Positions 1 to 11,287 of a DNA stretch of 64,000 nt are shown piece after piece. The notes below the pieces were generated by a model that saw only the letters and a program-made list of their open reading frames with translations, had not been told where the DNA came from and did not search any database. Made by a program: the position numbers and the translations under genes. This stretch comes from Actinomucor elegans (Eukaryota; Mucoromycota; Mucoromycetes; Mucorales; Mucoraceae), in contig JAMSLZ010000019.1 of NCBI GenBank assembly GCA_026027325.1, forward strand, positions 62,001 through 126,000. The letters are read 5' to 3'. The stretch's first letter is position 1, and each line of letters opens with the position of its first letter.

Positions 1-718
1 CCTCCAAGAACAGACAATATGATCGCTTCTATGTTATCAATTACTTGGAGCCTGGCAAGAATTGGGAGAGTTTTGAGAATGATAATTACGATAGCGAGGA
101 CGAAAAGCGTGATGAGTAAGTTGGAACATGGATCATAACTTGTTTTATGGCTAACCAGGTGGTATTTAGATCTTGGGCCGATTGGGAAGAAGATGAACAA
201 GAGTCTACTATGTGTCTTTTCGACACACAAGTCTTGATTTCACCTAAAGAAGCGTTAGATCATATGAAGACAGCACATGGATTTGACTTGAGTCAACTTC
301 GAAAGAGCAAAAGTAGTATACGCAACGCTTATTCAACCAAGTTATACTAACTAGCTTCTAATTAGATTTGGATTTTTATCAAATCATTGTCTTGATCAAC
401 TATATTCGCCACCAGTCTTCTTTAGGCATATGTTTTTCTTGTTCAAAAACATTTAAAACGGAAACAGAATTGGCTGATCATTATGTGAAAGAAGATTGCA
501 TTGCCAAGTTTGTGCCGATGGATGCTCCATTTTGGAAAGATCCTCGCTTTCTTATTCCCACTTATGAAAACGATCCTTTGTTAACTGGTTTTGAAGATGA
601 TAATGAGGATGATGAGGATTTGGCATTATCGGACGATGAAGCGAATAAAAAGTATCTCCATCAGGTAATGGAACGATCTCTATCCATTTCAGAAGAAGGT
701 GGTAAAAAAAATAAATAA
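1..718 (+). CDS. ZNF277-like C2H2 zinc-finger protein (3' part)
   Basis: Partial gene; the 5' end lies outside the window. Exons 3-115, 170-312 and 366-718 join in phase. The introns (116-169 and about 313-365) have GT...AG ends. The first exon carries NRQYDRFYVINYLEPGKNWE, followed by a WADWEEDE segment, a finger-like MCLF...HMKTAH block, LDFYQ..VLINYIR and a second finger CFSC...DHYVKEDC. This order matches the C-terminal half of animal ZNF277, including the shared PTYENDPLL motif before an acidic tail. ZNF277 proteins are nuclear RNA/ribosomal-protein-associated factors in animals; the role in fungi is not established here. Odd points: the finger that normally starts CLFC reads CLFD, so a zinc ligand seems lost, and the last finger is C2HC-like. 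The donor of intron 2 could be 3 nt further on. The family call is firm, the function is not. Confidence 0.82.
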
Positions 719-1041
719 TATTGTACATTTATAATAAAATAAGACAAACGCATTGAAGTAACCAAGAATGAGGCGTTGAACAAAAAACAGAGGATACATA
801 TTTCCACTACTGGCATGCTGCATTTGGAGCTTGCAGAGTCAAATAATCTTAGGATATACCTTACGATGGCACCATGCATATGCATATGATAGCAGTTATG
901 ACGAGTTGAACTATTGTGTTTGGATAGCTATTATGGATCTCCTTACCTATAATGTCTACAATGATAGAATAGCATCTAAAGCAGTTAGTAACGAGGATAA
1001 AATCATCGGGTTTTAGCAATACGTAACGTATAATGTATTGT

Positions 1042-1150
1042 TTTAGATAGATACATTGGTATAAAGGTAATCTCTAATGAGGAAATCTTTACAAGTATAC
1101 ATATATTTTGTATGTTTTCTCATACAGCCTTTAACCCTGTGATTGATCTT
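1042..1150 (+). repeat. Degenerate duplicated segment, copy A (possible exon relic)
   Basis: This stretch and 3243-3350 align over about 100 bp (shared pieces such as AGATAGAT(T/A)CATTGGTA). Both can be read as a short coding piece RYIGIKV / RFIGKKI, then a GT-rich gap ending in AG, then a second short piece. That pattern suggests relics of one duplicated exon-intron-exon unit. The flanking DNA does not obviously align. No protein family recognised. Confidence 0.4.
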
Positions 1151-2972
1151 TATCCCATGATGAGCTTTTCAGACAACAATAGAACAGATGGTAATTTGTG
1201 GTAAACCTGTCTCTTTTTTTTTGTTTCCAGAAATTTAGAGGCTAGTTGTGCAATGTCGCGTATATTTATAATATGCCAGTGATCCTATCTTTTATTGGTT
1301 TATTATAATAATCACTTACACAGTTATTCAACAGAAGAGCATGGCCAGTATAAGTAGATTATGAGCAAGTACATAGAATTTTTATGATCTTCTAACTTTT
1401 AAAAGCATCAGCTCGACTATCAATTATCGCTAGTATGTGACAATTAAGAGCGAGGACATATCGGTAAAACGATCGAATCATAGACTTAACCTTACACCAA
1501 AGGGTTTTATTTAAGGTTAGCATTGGGTCGCCTCCAGCTTATTACTAAGAAGCTTAGTCGCTTTCCTTTGGCAGCGATAAATTCTAGTTTTTTCTTCATA
1601 TAATTCTCTGTGAAGCGAGATTTAAGGGCTGAAAAATAAGAATTAAATCCAAAGCTTTTCACGCGAATAATAGTAGTGTACAGACTTGTATTTTCATCGT
1701 GCTTAATTCATACTTCAGCTGATTGCAAAGGAACTTCTGTTTATATATTGTTCCAAGCAGTCTTTTGGCCTTTTCACTAACCTTTTTAGTTAACCTCAGT
1801 TGTTTCTGAGACAAAGAACTATTAATATACGCTATATTCTATTGACAATACTTTGAACTGTGAAATTAGGCAATGCGGCTATGTTTGATGGCCTTTTGAA
1901 AGAATACTCCGTTCTTCTAATATAGAAAAAAGTACAGAGATTTGTCTCTTCGCGATGGACATATGAATAACAGCAGGTATTTGCTAAATTGGTCAAGGGC
2001 ATATTTGAATGATTAGTAAAATGAGCAAGATGTGCCATTACTGAGAAGTGTGACAGAAATCATGCATAATTGGTTGCTGTATGAAATTCAACTATTTTGA
2101 GCATCCCATATGGAAAAGTATTTCAAAGAAAAAAAACTACAATCAGTTTGAATGTAGCTAATATGCCAAGATATTTTATATATCGTATATAGCTTAAATA
2201 GTTTAAATAGATGTAAATTTATGCGTTTTAGTTAAACTTCAGTTAATAGATTAAAAAAATCGCTCGATTATTATAAAGTGAAATTATATTAATATCCAAC
2301 GTTATAGTTATGTTTAAACTCTACAACTAACCGATTAATAGACCATTGGCAAAATAATTAGTTTTTCAAATAAAGATAATAGAGTAAGAGTGGAGATAGT
2401 AGTATAATGGTAGCTTGAATGCTGCAAGTAATGGAATTTTAATTAAAAAAGGAACCATAGACAGGATCTGTGCCCTGAAGGATTTGACTGGTTCTAATAA
2501 AAAAAGATTCTTATACAAATCAATATTCTATATACTGCATACGCTCAATTTTTTATTTTATTTCGATCATTCTTGATATGCATTTTGACCTTACCTTTAG
2601 TTCCTTCAACAGTGTCTCTGTCTCTCATACCCATAACATTCCCCGGTACCAGTTTACAAAACTCACCAAACTCCATCTTTACAACATAAATCTTCAAGAG
2701 TACGTATTGTTTCTTCCTATTGAGTAACAGAAAGTAGTTTTTCTTCTTTACATCACTTTCACACTGTAATCATGTTTTGAGACTGAGAGAAATTTCTTGA
2801 TAACTCATTTTATATGGAATATAAAGAAAAACCAAGACTCTCTAAAAGGGCTTGAAAAATTTGATTTCGTCTTTCTTTTGAGTGTTCTCGTAGTTTTGTG
2901 AAAACATTTTATTTAAGTCATGAAAAGTTTGCTCTGCTTTGAATTAAATATGCGCTTTTATTTATTTTGTAT

Positions 2973-3100
2973 CATAATTTCCTGTTTCATATATCTTTCA
3001 AGGTGAAGAGTTATTATTTACATAAAAAAAAAGGTCACTTCTACGAGATCCTGAAACGATAACTTTTCACCTTGAAGGATATATGAAACAGGAAATTATG
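2973..3100. repeat. 42-bp near-perfect inverted repeat (foldback)
   Basis: Left arm 2973-3014 and right arm 3059-3100 are reverse complements with 2 mismatches in 42, around a 44-nt A-rich loop. Weaker pairing continues outward for another 10-20 bp. The arms contain TTTCCTGTTTCATATATC and its complement. It lies in gene-free DNA far from any coding end, so a role as a transcript terminator is unlikely. A foldback or MITE-type mobile element, or a relic of a palindromic rearrangement, fits better. Confidence 0.75.
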
Positions 3101-3242
3101 CTACAAAGTCAATAATAATGCACCTTCTAAGTTCGAGTTTACTTTGATCAACAAGATATTGTTTGTATATTGAAATCTTCAATGCGGTACTATGTTCTTT
3201 GAGCTGCTTTTATTTGTAGTAAACCTTCTAAGATATTTTTTT

Positions 3243-3350
3243 TTTCAGATAGATTCATTGGTAAAAAGATAACTCCAAATGGGAAAAGCTCTACACACAT
3301 GCATGATGATTTTTTTTTTGTATAGCCTTGAGCCCTACAAGTGATTCTGT
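3243..3350 (+). repeat. Degenerate duplicated segment, copy B
   Basis: Partner of the segment at 1042-1150, with similar order of blocks (AGATAGATTCATTGGTAAAA, then a GT/T-rich gap ending TATAG, then a short open piece). It is too eroded to name. Confidence 0.4.
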
Positions 3351-5107
3351 TATTATTATGGTAGAATTTTTAGGCAAAAGTAATAAATAATGAGTATACA
3401 AAAGAAATTTTGGGTTTTTTCGATAGTGTAAAAAGGTGAAAGAAGTTAATGCTTGAAAGGAAAGAGCGTACGTTATAAATATACGTATTAAACGGACTCT
3501 ACCAAACAGAAATTTCGAAATAGTTTATCACAGCAATAAACTATGAGGGTTCACGTTAAAGTAAATAACTACAGAAATTAGCATTTCGATAATCTAAAAA
3601 AAAAAAAAAAAATTAAATAGATGATTAAAAAAACAGATACGTGGTTTGCAATCGAAAATGTAAATTGAAATTAATCGAGAACGAGAGTGTATTTAACTCT
3701 TAAAGATAAATATAAGCGTCAGAGGTCTGAAGGCTAAACTCATAATGATAAATGAATTTTGTTTTGCAAATCACTTTTGGTCCAGTGCTCTTAACCGTTT
3801 GATTTGATTTTTTAACTTTAACTTTGCGCTTGCAATATTTTTACACTTATTATCATTCATATATTCGCTTGCGATAGATGCAGATATATTTAATTTGACA
3901 TTGGTTGTGGTAAAGACTGGTATATCTAAATCAGTATTGCTTGAATTCATAATAGATGTAGTATTGTTGTTATTAATTGTAGTATTGACAGATGCATTAG
4001 GCTCAGCATTGTACTAAATGTAGGCATATTGATGCCAGTTGTGGCAAGTGCAGATATATAACTACTATTATTATTTTCTTGAAGAATATTAATCAATAAA
4101 ATACGTTTAAATTAACAATATCTCGCCATTTCAATAAAATAACCGAGTAGACTATTACTATAGCTAATAAGTTATGTGATTTTTTTAAGACATCTATTAA
4201 ACACGTTTACTTCGGTTTGGATCCCTTTTTTTTATTACATCAAATGTCGGACGAAACCTTTTTTTTGAAGTTTTCTATTAGGAAAAGAAATTCTTCCCAT
4301 TGGGTTAACTCACCAATCAAAATAATGTAAATTTACGAACCAGTTCAAAGTTTAGATTCATTTCTAAATGGAATGCCTTTTGAATTCTATTAGAAGATAA
4401 ACAGATAAAAACTGTACGGAAAGCTTTTATTCAACTAAAGTCTTGCACTTAGGCTAATTATTGATTAGTTAATGAATGATTTCTTGAACTAGATTTTGTA
4501 GTCAAACATGAAGGAGCCAATTGCATATACATATATGTACTCTTCCAGCTCCATGTCCTGAGAACGATATTAAATGTATCTTCTCCCTATCAAATTAAGT
4601 AGACCATCTGAAAATGATATAAATCTTCTCATAGAAGCGAAAAAACCTGTTCTAATTATATAGCATTAGGCTTTTAAATGAAAATAAGCCGCTGATGTTT
4701 CAAGCCAAGTGATATGTACGCCAGACTATATTATGCCAGTTATCGACAATGGTGCAAAGGATTCAATCATGCTGATTGTCCCTTGCTTGATTACTCTTGT
4801 CCATGCATGCATGTTTGTTTAGAGCTCCTTTCGATTGTATCAAGATGTATCTATAATATCAGGTTTGTAAATCGATTTTCTTGGCGAAATGGTCCAAGTC
4901 CGTGTACCATGAAAATGTTTTCTTCTTTCAATACAATATAGTTTTGGGCCATTATACAATGACTCATTTTTTTTGTTTTATGTATGTATTGTATGTCAGC
5001 GCTTGTGTGCTTTGCTAGATAATAATAAAGATAAATATATATATATATAAATGTATATATAAGAAGGAAAAGGGAATATGATATATAGGATAGAAAAGGA
5101 AAAGAAG

Positions 5108-7033
5108 CTATTCTTCATTGAGTGTACCTAGTTCATTACTGCGTCGAATAGAAGGTGTGGATGAACCTGATGATTTTCTCGATGCATCCAGTGATAACTT
5201 TTCATTTTCTTCTTCACTCAATGAACCAACAGCGCTATCGTTACTGATGCCGGTACCTGGAACAGGTTCTTCCTTAACAACGCTAGACCAACCAATGCCA
5301 CTCATTCTACGCAATGCCTTGGCCCAACCTCCATTGGCAGTACCACTAGTGGTTGTGGTAGACACAGACCTTTCTGGCTGGGGTGATTTTTGAACAATGG
5401 AAGAATGTCTACGTCTGTCTTCAGTAGCACTGGAAACAATGTCGATGTTTTGCTGAGAAGAGGACTTGTTAGGTGGTGGTGGAGGTGCTTTGGCGCCCCA
5501 GTAAGAGATGGTACGTCTTCTTTGGCGGTTATTGACAGCAGTAGATTTTGCTGTAGCTGCAGTCGAGACTGTTTTTGTTGGAGCAGGCCCACTGTTTTTT
5601 GCTGGTGTTGCAGATGTTTGCGCAGCGGTTGGTTGATTTGTTGTTTTGGAAGGCTGGTCAATACTGAGAACATCTTCCAACTGCTTATTGTTGATAATCT
5701 TCATTAGAATCTTGTTCATGTACAATTGAAGTGCTCTGTTTGTATCCTGTAGTGTCTTGATTTCCTCATTCAATTCTATTCTATGGTTAGACCACTTGCT
5801 AAAAAAAAATCTATTATAGCATACTTTGAATAGTTTTATCTGATTCAGATTCTTTTTGATTATTCCAGTCTGGTATCGAAGAAGCTAATTCCGCAGCTAG
5901 ATTTAATCCCCCTTGATTGCTTGATGTACTAACAGACTCTTTCATTGTTGGATTATCATCCACCTACATGGCGTATTAATGGTTGTTATAATCTAGAAAT
6001 GTTTCTATTTTACCTGCATAATTGGATTGGTCATAAATTCACCAGTAATTGTCTTTTCATGTAACAAGATTTGATAACTCTCATTGTCTTCCATTAAAGA
6101 ACGATTTAACTGCTTAACATTGGATATTTCGTGCTCCAAATGAACTACTTTCAATGACTGGAGTTGAGCTTCTGATTGTTGTTCTTGTAATAATGATTTT
6201 TGCTTATCGACTTCGTTTTTGAGGTCTAGAATCAGCTTGTCTTGCGCTTTGATTGTTCTCTGTGCAATCTTAGCTTCTCGAGCATAGGACGAATCAATGA
6301 CGGCCAATTTAGGTGTAGGTCTTTCTTCTACAGTATCATCACCATCTGTGCCACTATTACTACTGACATTCTCCCCGATATCACCTAAACCACTTGTGAA
6401 AGGGCTCATAATACCCAGTGTTTGGGCGGTAACACTGCGTCTTCTTGGTGTACGAGGTGTACGAGGTTCATTCAAGTTGTTTGCACTGAGACTGCGAATT
6501 TGATTATAAAGCTCTGCTTGTGCTTGCTGCCATGATGATTTTTCATTCTCATATTCTTGAGACTAATAAGGATGGAATTTAATTACGAATGGCCGCGGAA
6601 CTAATTAATACTGACCTCTGTAATCAGTTTCTTTTCTGCATCCCTTTTAGCTTTTGTCAGTTGTTGGATTTCTTTTCTCAACTTGCTCATATCCTGTTCC
6701 TGAGCATATAATTGAGTTTCCAGGCGCGCTTGGGTTTTACTGTAATTTGAGTTATCCAATTGAATAGCAGCCATTTTCTTTTTTTGGTGGTCATTAGGGA
6801 ATTGAATATAAAAAAAAGCACGGTGCATGCTTACCTGTCTCAGATAATCATTATCATTTGCAAGTTCTTTCTGCTGTCTCGATTGATTATCGATATCATG
6901 TCGAAGCTATATAATATGTTACTAATTTGTATTTTCCGAATGACTCGCGTTCTACCTCATTTTCAACTTCTTGACTTTGCTTAATCTGATTTTGCAAAGA
7001 TTGAATCAAAAGCTGTATTTCATCTGTAGTCAT
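5108..7033 (-). CDS. Coiled-coil protein with Lys/Arg-rich, Ser-rich tail (555 aa)
   Basis: Six exons on the minus strand: 7033-6956, 6906-6835, 6777-6616, 6562-6014, 5963-5825 and 5775-5108, in phase to a 555-aa protein. The first ~110 residues are heptad-rich coiled coil (Leu/Gln/Glu/Lys). A Ser/Thr/Pro segment follows with TPRTPRRRS. A second coiled coil includes a LMEDNESYQILLHEKT motif, and a last coiled coil carries DTNRALQLYMNKIL. The C-terminal 170 residues are low-complexity with Pro runs and RRRR patches. This layout resembles an uncharacterised fungal family of cytoplasmic coiled-coil proteins; no catalytic domain is visible. The acceptor of intron 5 was chosen at 5776/5777 because the nearer AG breaks the frame. 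Function unknown; a scaffold or cytoskeletal role would be inference only. Confidence 0.8.
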
Positions 7034-7955
7034 CCTTCCCCAATGTCTCACTTAAAAGAAAAACAAAAAAAACTGAATACTAAAGGGCTGATAAGGATTT
7101 TTTTTTTTTTAAAAAAAAAAGAATAAACAAAGAAAAAAGATTTTTCCTTACAATAACTGCCATAAAATACTGTAACTGCCTTGTGTTACGGGTAACATGT
7201 TGTGTTCTCCTTTTCAGGATTCCATACAACAGCTTATGAGCTGCTATTGAAATCATGGGACCTTATTCAGCCTTCATCTTGCTCGGATGGTTGAGCATTT
7301 AAAGTAATTTTTCGCGTTTAAAAATGAATAATGCAGCCAATTCGCGTTCTATCAGCGCGATTCACTCAAACAGTCGGGTAAAAAGCCAGTTGAAAAAGAA
7401 AACGCTTCTGAACCTTAAATATTCAATCACACAAAGAGGTACTACTGTTAAATGACTTTTTGATAATCACATATTACACAGGAAAACTGCCTCACAACTT
7501 GATCTACTGTACAGCGCTTATTTTTTATTTCGATTTTTTTCCAGTTCACCTCGATTGTTTGAGATGATGTAAAACATAGTAAAAAAGTAACAAAAACTTG
7601 ATTGTGCATGTGCTTTCGCTTTAGAAAACTTGGTCCTGATGTGAGAAGTTTCGGGTATTCAATAAAAAGGCCTGTCTAGATATGGCTAAAAGCCTAAATG
7701 ACAATTGCTTATTCAAGTATATTATAATATGACAAGGCTGGAACAAAAACTGTAATCATAATTTTAGTCTGTATTCTCATATGTATAGGTTGTAAAATGA
7801 GTTTAAAAAGTCTTGCATAAACGCATCATTTAAAGTGTCCAGTCCAGTGAAGGTTGTCAATTGAGAAAAGCATACTCGTTTAATAAAACAATTCAAGTAG
7901 ATTTGGATTTTTTTTTTTAAGATTCATCGGCTCATTTTTAGCATGGGCTACTAAT

Positions 7956-7993
7956 CAGATGCGACATTAGACCGAGATTCGGCAAGAGATCTA
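7956..7993 (+). repeat. Interspersed repeat copy (AGATGCGACATT core)
   Basis: CAGATGCGACATTAGACCGA followed by a GATTCGG...GAGATCT block. This is one of the best-preserved plus-strand copies of the family scattered through the gene-poor regions of this window. Confidence 0.75.
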
Positions 7994-8966
7994 GCGCTTG
8001 GCGGTACTCTATGTTAATTTCCCAGCGGTGTTATTCTCGCTTTGGAGATCCAGTGATACAGGACGACACATATAAGCCAATAGTTTGGATGCTCAATATA
8101 TTTTGTAGACTTTTATTATATTATTTCAAGTAGTGCGTCTTTGTAGAAAATTATTTAATTGGATACTGATCCAGAGTGTGAAAAATAATTTTATATAGGA
8201 ATTGTCTAGAGATTTTTCAGGTGGTCCTAGTGTCCATTGAAATTGTTCATAGAAAAAATCAAGAGAAGTGTTACATATTTTCAGGAATTCAAAGCTATTC
8301 ATCGACTATACATTATTTTTAAAAATATTGGCATATGCCTGAAAAAAAATGGCTCACTGCCATATAATAAATTTGGTACATGCCACATATTCTTACAATT
8401 ATAGCCAGTTGATTGATCCCAAGGTGAGGTTTACAACTTTAATTCAGTAACACCAAAGGATAATAATATAGGGGCGCACATCCACATGAGTAACGCGCAC
8501 TGTTCGACTTTATTTGATATAGGGAATAATTGGTAGATATACTGAAATATGCTATATTAATTGTGATGAAGCTACAAAATGACACGGTCTCCATTGATTG
8601 TTCGCCGTGGAAAATGGCTAATGAAACTTGAGTGCCGATACAGTTAGTATGTGCTATCCAATGATGGTTTCAGCATTGTTGGTACACATATAAATCTAAT
8701 TTAAGATATGTAAGACTATCAGAATACTTGATATTTCAGCAGCCATACTGGCCAAATTATGTAGATTTACAGAGATGACTAGTATTCTGGTGACGGTATC
8801 CAGGGACACTGGCTGCTTTTGATAATATACATATTCTGTATGAAATTGATTGTTGCAGTCTAATTACTGTGTTCGAAGAATGGTTTCACTTCGTTAGGAA
8901 ACCTCTCAACAACTATGACATTCTCCATTGCATCCCTAAATACGATAGATTAGTAATGATTCATAT

Positions 8967-9835
8967 ATGTATGCTAAGGCAACAATGCTGTATTCATTTA
9001 TCAGGAAACATTATCCATGTATTTGTTGTGCGGACGACTTTAAACAATCCGAGATACTGAAGCAGTGCCCCGAAGCGATCCACCTGGAGTACTCACCTCA
9101 CCATCAGCACCAAGACAACATCGGAGGTCGTCAAGCGATCTCTCAGTTGGTTGAACCACAAAGCCAACGGATTGAATTCTAAGCATAACAGCAACAACAG
9201 CATCTACACAACACCATCATTTGGCAAGCAGAAACACCACACCAGCCTGAAAAATTACATCTACAACAGCAAAAAAATGACAATATAGAACGACAGGTGA
9301 GAACTTGGGTAGTGAAAGGCAAAACTTTGAAGATATATCCTTTGAGCCATTCGATTTTGGTAATCATTTAATGACTAGTAACGCAGATGCCACCGATGTC
9401 TTATCTAAGATGCAGCTGTTGCTGCAAAACTGCATATAGAAATTATCACTTGAAAACCATGTTCATTTTGCGTTGGCAAGGATTCCAATTTTGCTCCTTT
9501 CTCCCGATCATTACTCAAACGATATCAAACCGTTCTTAAACTATAATAATTTTAACACGACTATTAGCCACACCTACAAGCTGTACAATATTGTTAAATG
9601 GCCCTTGTCAATAAATACTGCCACCGATTTCTTGGGTACCATTGACGATTTGGGAATGAAAGCAATCACACAAGGTCAAGCGGAAATACTGTTCAGGCGC
9701 TTGAATATACTCATTCATGTACTTAATGTAGTCAAGGCATTAACTGCGTTGGTGAGCAAGCTGCCCTGTGTAGCCTTTAAAGAAAAACTGCCAAATCACG
9801 GGCTGAGTACAAGCATCGCTAAATATCGATTCTGA
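8967..9835 (+). pseudogene. Eroded reading frame(s), unidentified
   Basis: One frame is open from 8967, is broken by TAA at 9180-9182 and again by TAA at 9186-9188 (TAA GCA TAA), then resumes as a Gln-rich run (CAG CAA CAA CAG) to about 9371. A second frame runs from ATG 9371 through a single TAG at 9437-9439 to a stop at 9835. Without the TAG it would read about 150 codons, including HVHFALARIPILLLSPDH. All three internal stops are ones that C-to-T changes at Gln codons would create. The last ~50 bp resemble the minus strand at about 36050-36110. No domain is recognised. An intact multi-exon gene with unusual splicing is possible but less likely. Confidence 0.4.
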
Positions 9836-10791
9836 TTGGTGAAAGACATTGCATGAATTGTGTTTGATACATTCTTGCAACGTTTTTTGATATATTATAC
9901 AACCTTTCCCCAGATACAGACTTTGCCTGTGTTGCCATTCTTTAGCTATAATTAATATAAAAGCTTTATCGACGCTTTAATATATGAATTCAATCTTCTT
10001 TCTCAGCCTTCGACTTTATAATATTAAGCATTTAACTAATGACGTTCGATCTGGTTCGTAACGATCGTCTATATCCTTGCAGAGCTATTCTCTAATTAAG
10101 CTTTATATTATCATAGCTTATTTTACTCTCTAATAATAAAGTAGTATTTAAAAGTCATAAATGCATAATCATACTTCAAAATATTTCTTTTTCATTTAGT
10201 CAATCAACGGGGTGATCTGAGCTTAGACAATCGGGATTATATTTGGTAGTCGGCAATTCAATATATTTTCTTTTTGACTAAACCAATCTTGAAACCCAAA
10301 TAAAGTTACTACTAGGCTTATAAACATGTTCAGATACACGTACAATGCTTTACAAACGTTGGATAAAAACCCAAGATTCAAATGATATATAAAATGTCTT
10401 TAAAGGCCTATGCCCTCTTTTTTAAATATGTCCATAATTCATGTGATTTCGTAATATTAAAACAAAAATGTATGTGCATATCTTCAACATGCCCTACTTA
10501 TGATAGTATGAATTATATTTGTATAATACTCTCTCTATGTCCTATAAAACAGAACCCATAAATTTGAATCTGAGGGTATATCTTTGAGATTTTTCTGCAA
10601 TTAGACTAATTTTGACATTTTTACATTCCTCGACCAACTTTGGTGCAATATTACATCTGATGACCTGTTCATGTTTAGAGCAAACTATATCTCATTTATT
10701 ACAATTTTTCTTTATTGACATTTAACAGGTTTATTATATTTTAGCGATTGGCTGTAAAGAACATGCTTTTTATGTAATCTCATTGAATGAT

Positions 10792-10830
10792 TGATGGATC
10801 TTTTAACCGATCGTGGTTCAATATTGGATT
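10792..10830 (-). repeat. Interspersed repeat copy
   Basis: Minus-strand copy: the complement contains CCAATATTGAACCACGATCG followed by GTTAAAAGATCCATCAA. It matches the second half of the family core (GATCGGTTAAG.GATC). Confidence 0.6.
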
Positions 10831-11287
10831 TGAATAGCAGCCCACACTGAGAAGGAATTACTAAATTTATTAAAAAGTCAGGAACACTAATAGAAAAAGC
10901 AAGAAATAAATGAACGTACAATTCACTCATACTAATAACGATACCTGTTAATCACAATAATTTTTATGTATCTGTACGTTTCAATGATTTTAGACTATCT
11001 ATAAGTAAATAGAAACTACGTTGCATTTTGTCAAATAGATTTTTATTACATGTCGGCTCAACCTAGGACGACTTTACAATTAAAACAAGGAAAATAAAAG
11101 AATAAGCTTTTGCATAGAAATGCCATACGAAAGCAATGAAATAATAGAAGAGTCAGACAGACACTTGATACTCAATATGTAATAATTCATTACTACGTTA
11201 ATACATCAGATCGATACAGATAACAAAAGTCAATGACCTTCTAATTTATATTTATTGATTGGATTATAAAAATTCATACTAATTCAT

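Larger units (their letters stand above)
719..5107. other. Long gene-poor stretch
   Basis: No convincing gene over 4.4 kb between the ZNF277-like gene and the coiled-coil gene. It is AT-rich with short A and T runs. It contains a duplicated degenerate segment (about 1042-1150 and 3243-3350) and a 42-bp foldback (2973-3100), both listed separately. The open frames at 831-1016, 1832-2038 and 4714-4941 have no recognisable domain and AT-biased composition, so I do not call them genes. Confidence 0.6.
7034..11287. other. Long gene-poor stretch with decayed ORFs
   Basis: 4.2 kb between the coiled-coil gene (whose upstream side starts here with a T-run/A-run palindrome near 7099-7120) and the 3' end of the AROM-like gene. 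Contents: repeat-family copies at 7956-7993 (+) and 10792-10830 (-), and a run of interrupted reading frames at about 8967-9835, listed separately. The rest is AT-rich with nothing recognisable. Confidence 0.6.

Noticed and set aside
2390..2480. Possible tRNA-like sequence (GTAGTATAATGGTAGC)
   Set aside because: No acceptor stem or matching T-arm could be formed around it.
5798..5824. Frameshift or ~26-nt intron in the coiled-coil gene
   Set aside because: Using the acceptor at 5776/5777 restores phase with a 49-nt intron, so no frameshift is needed.
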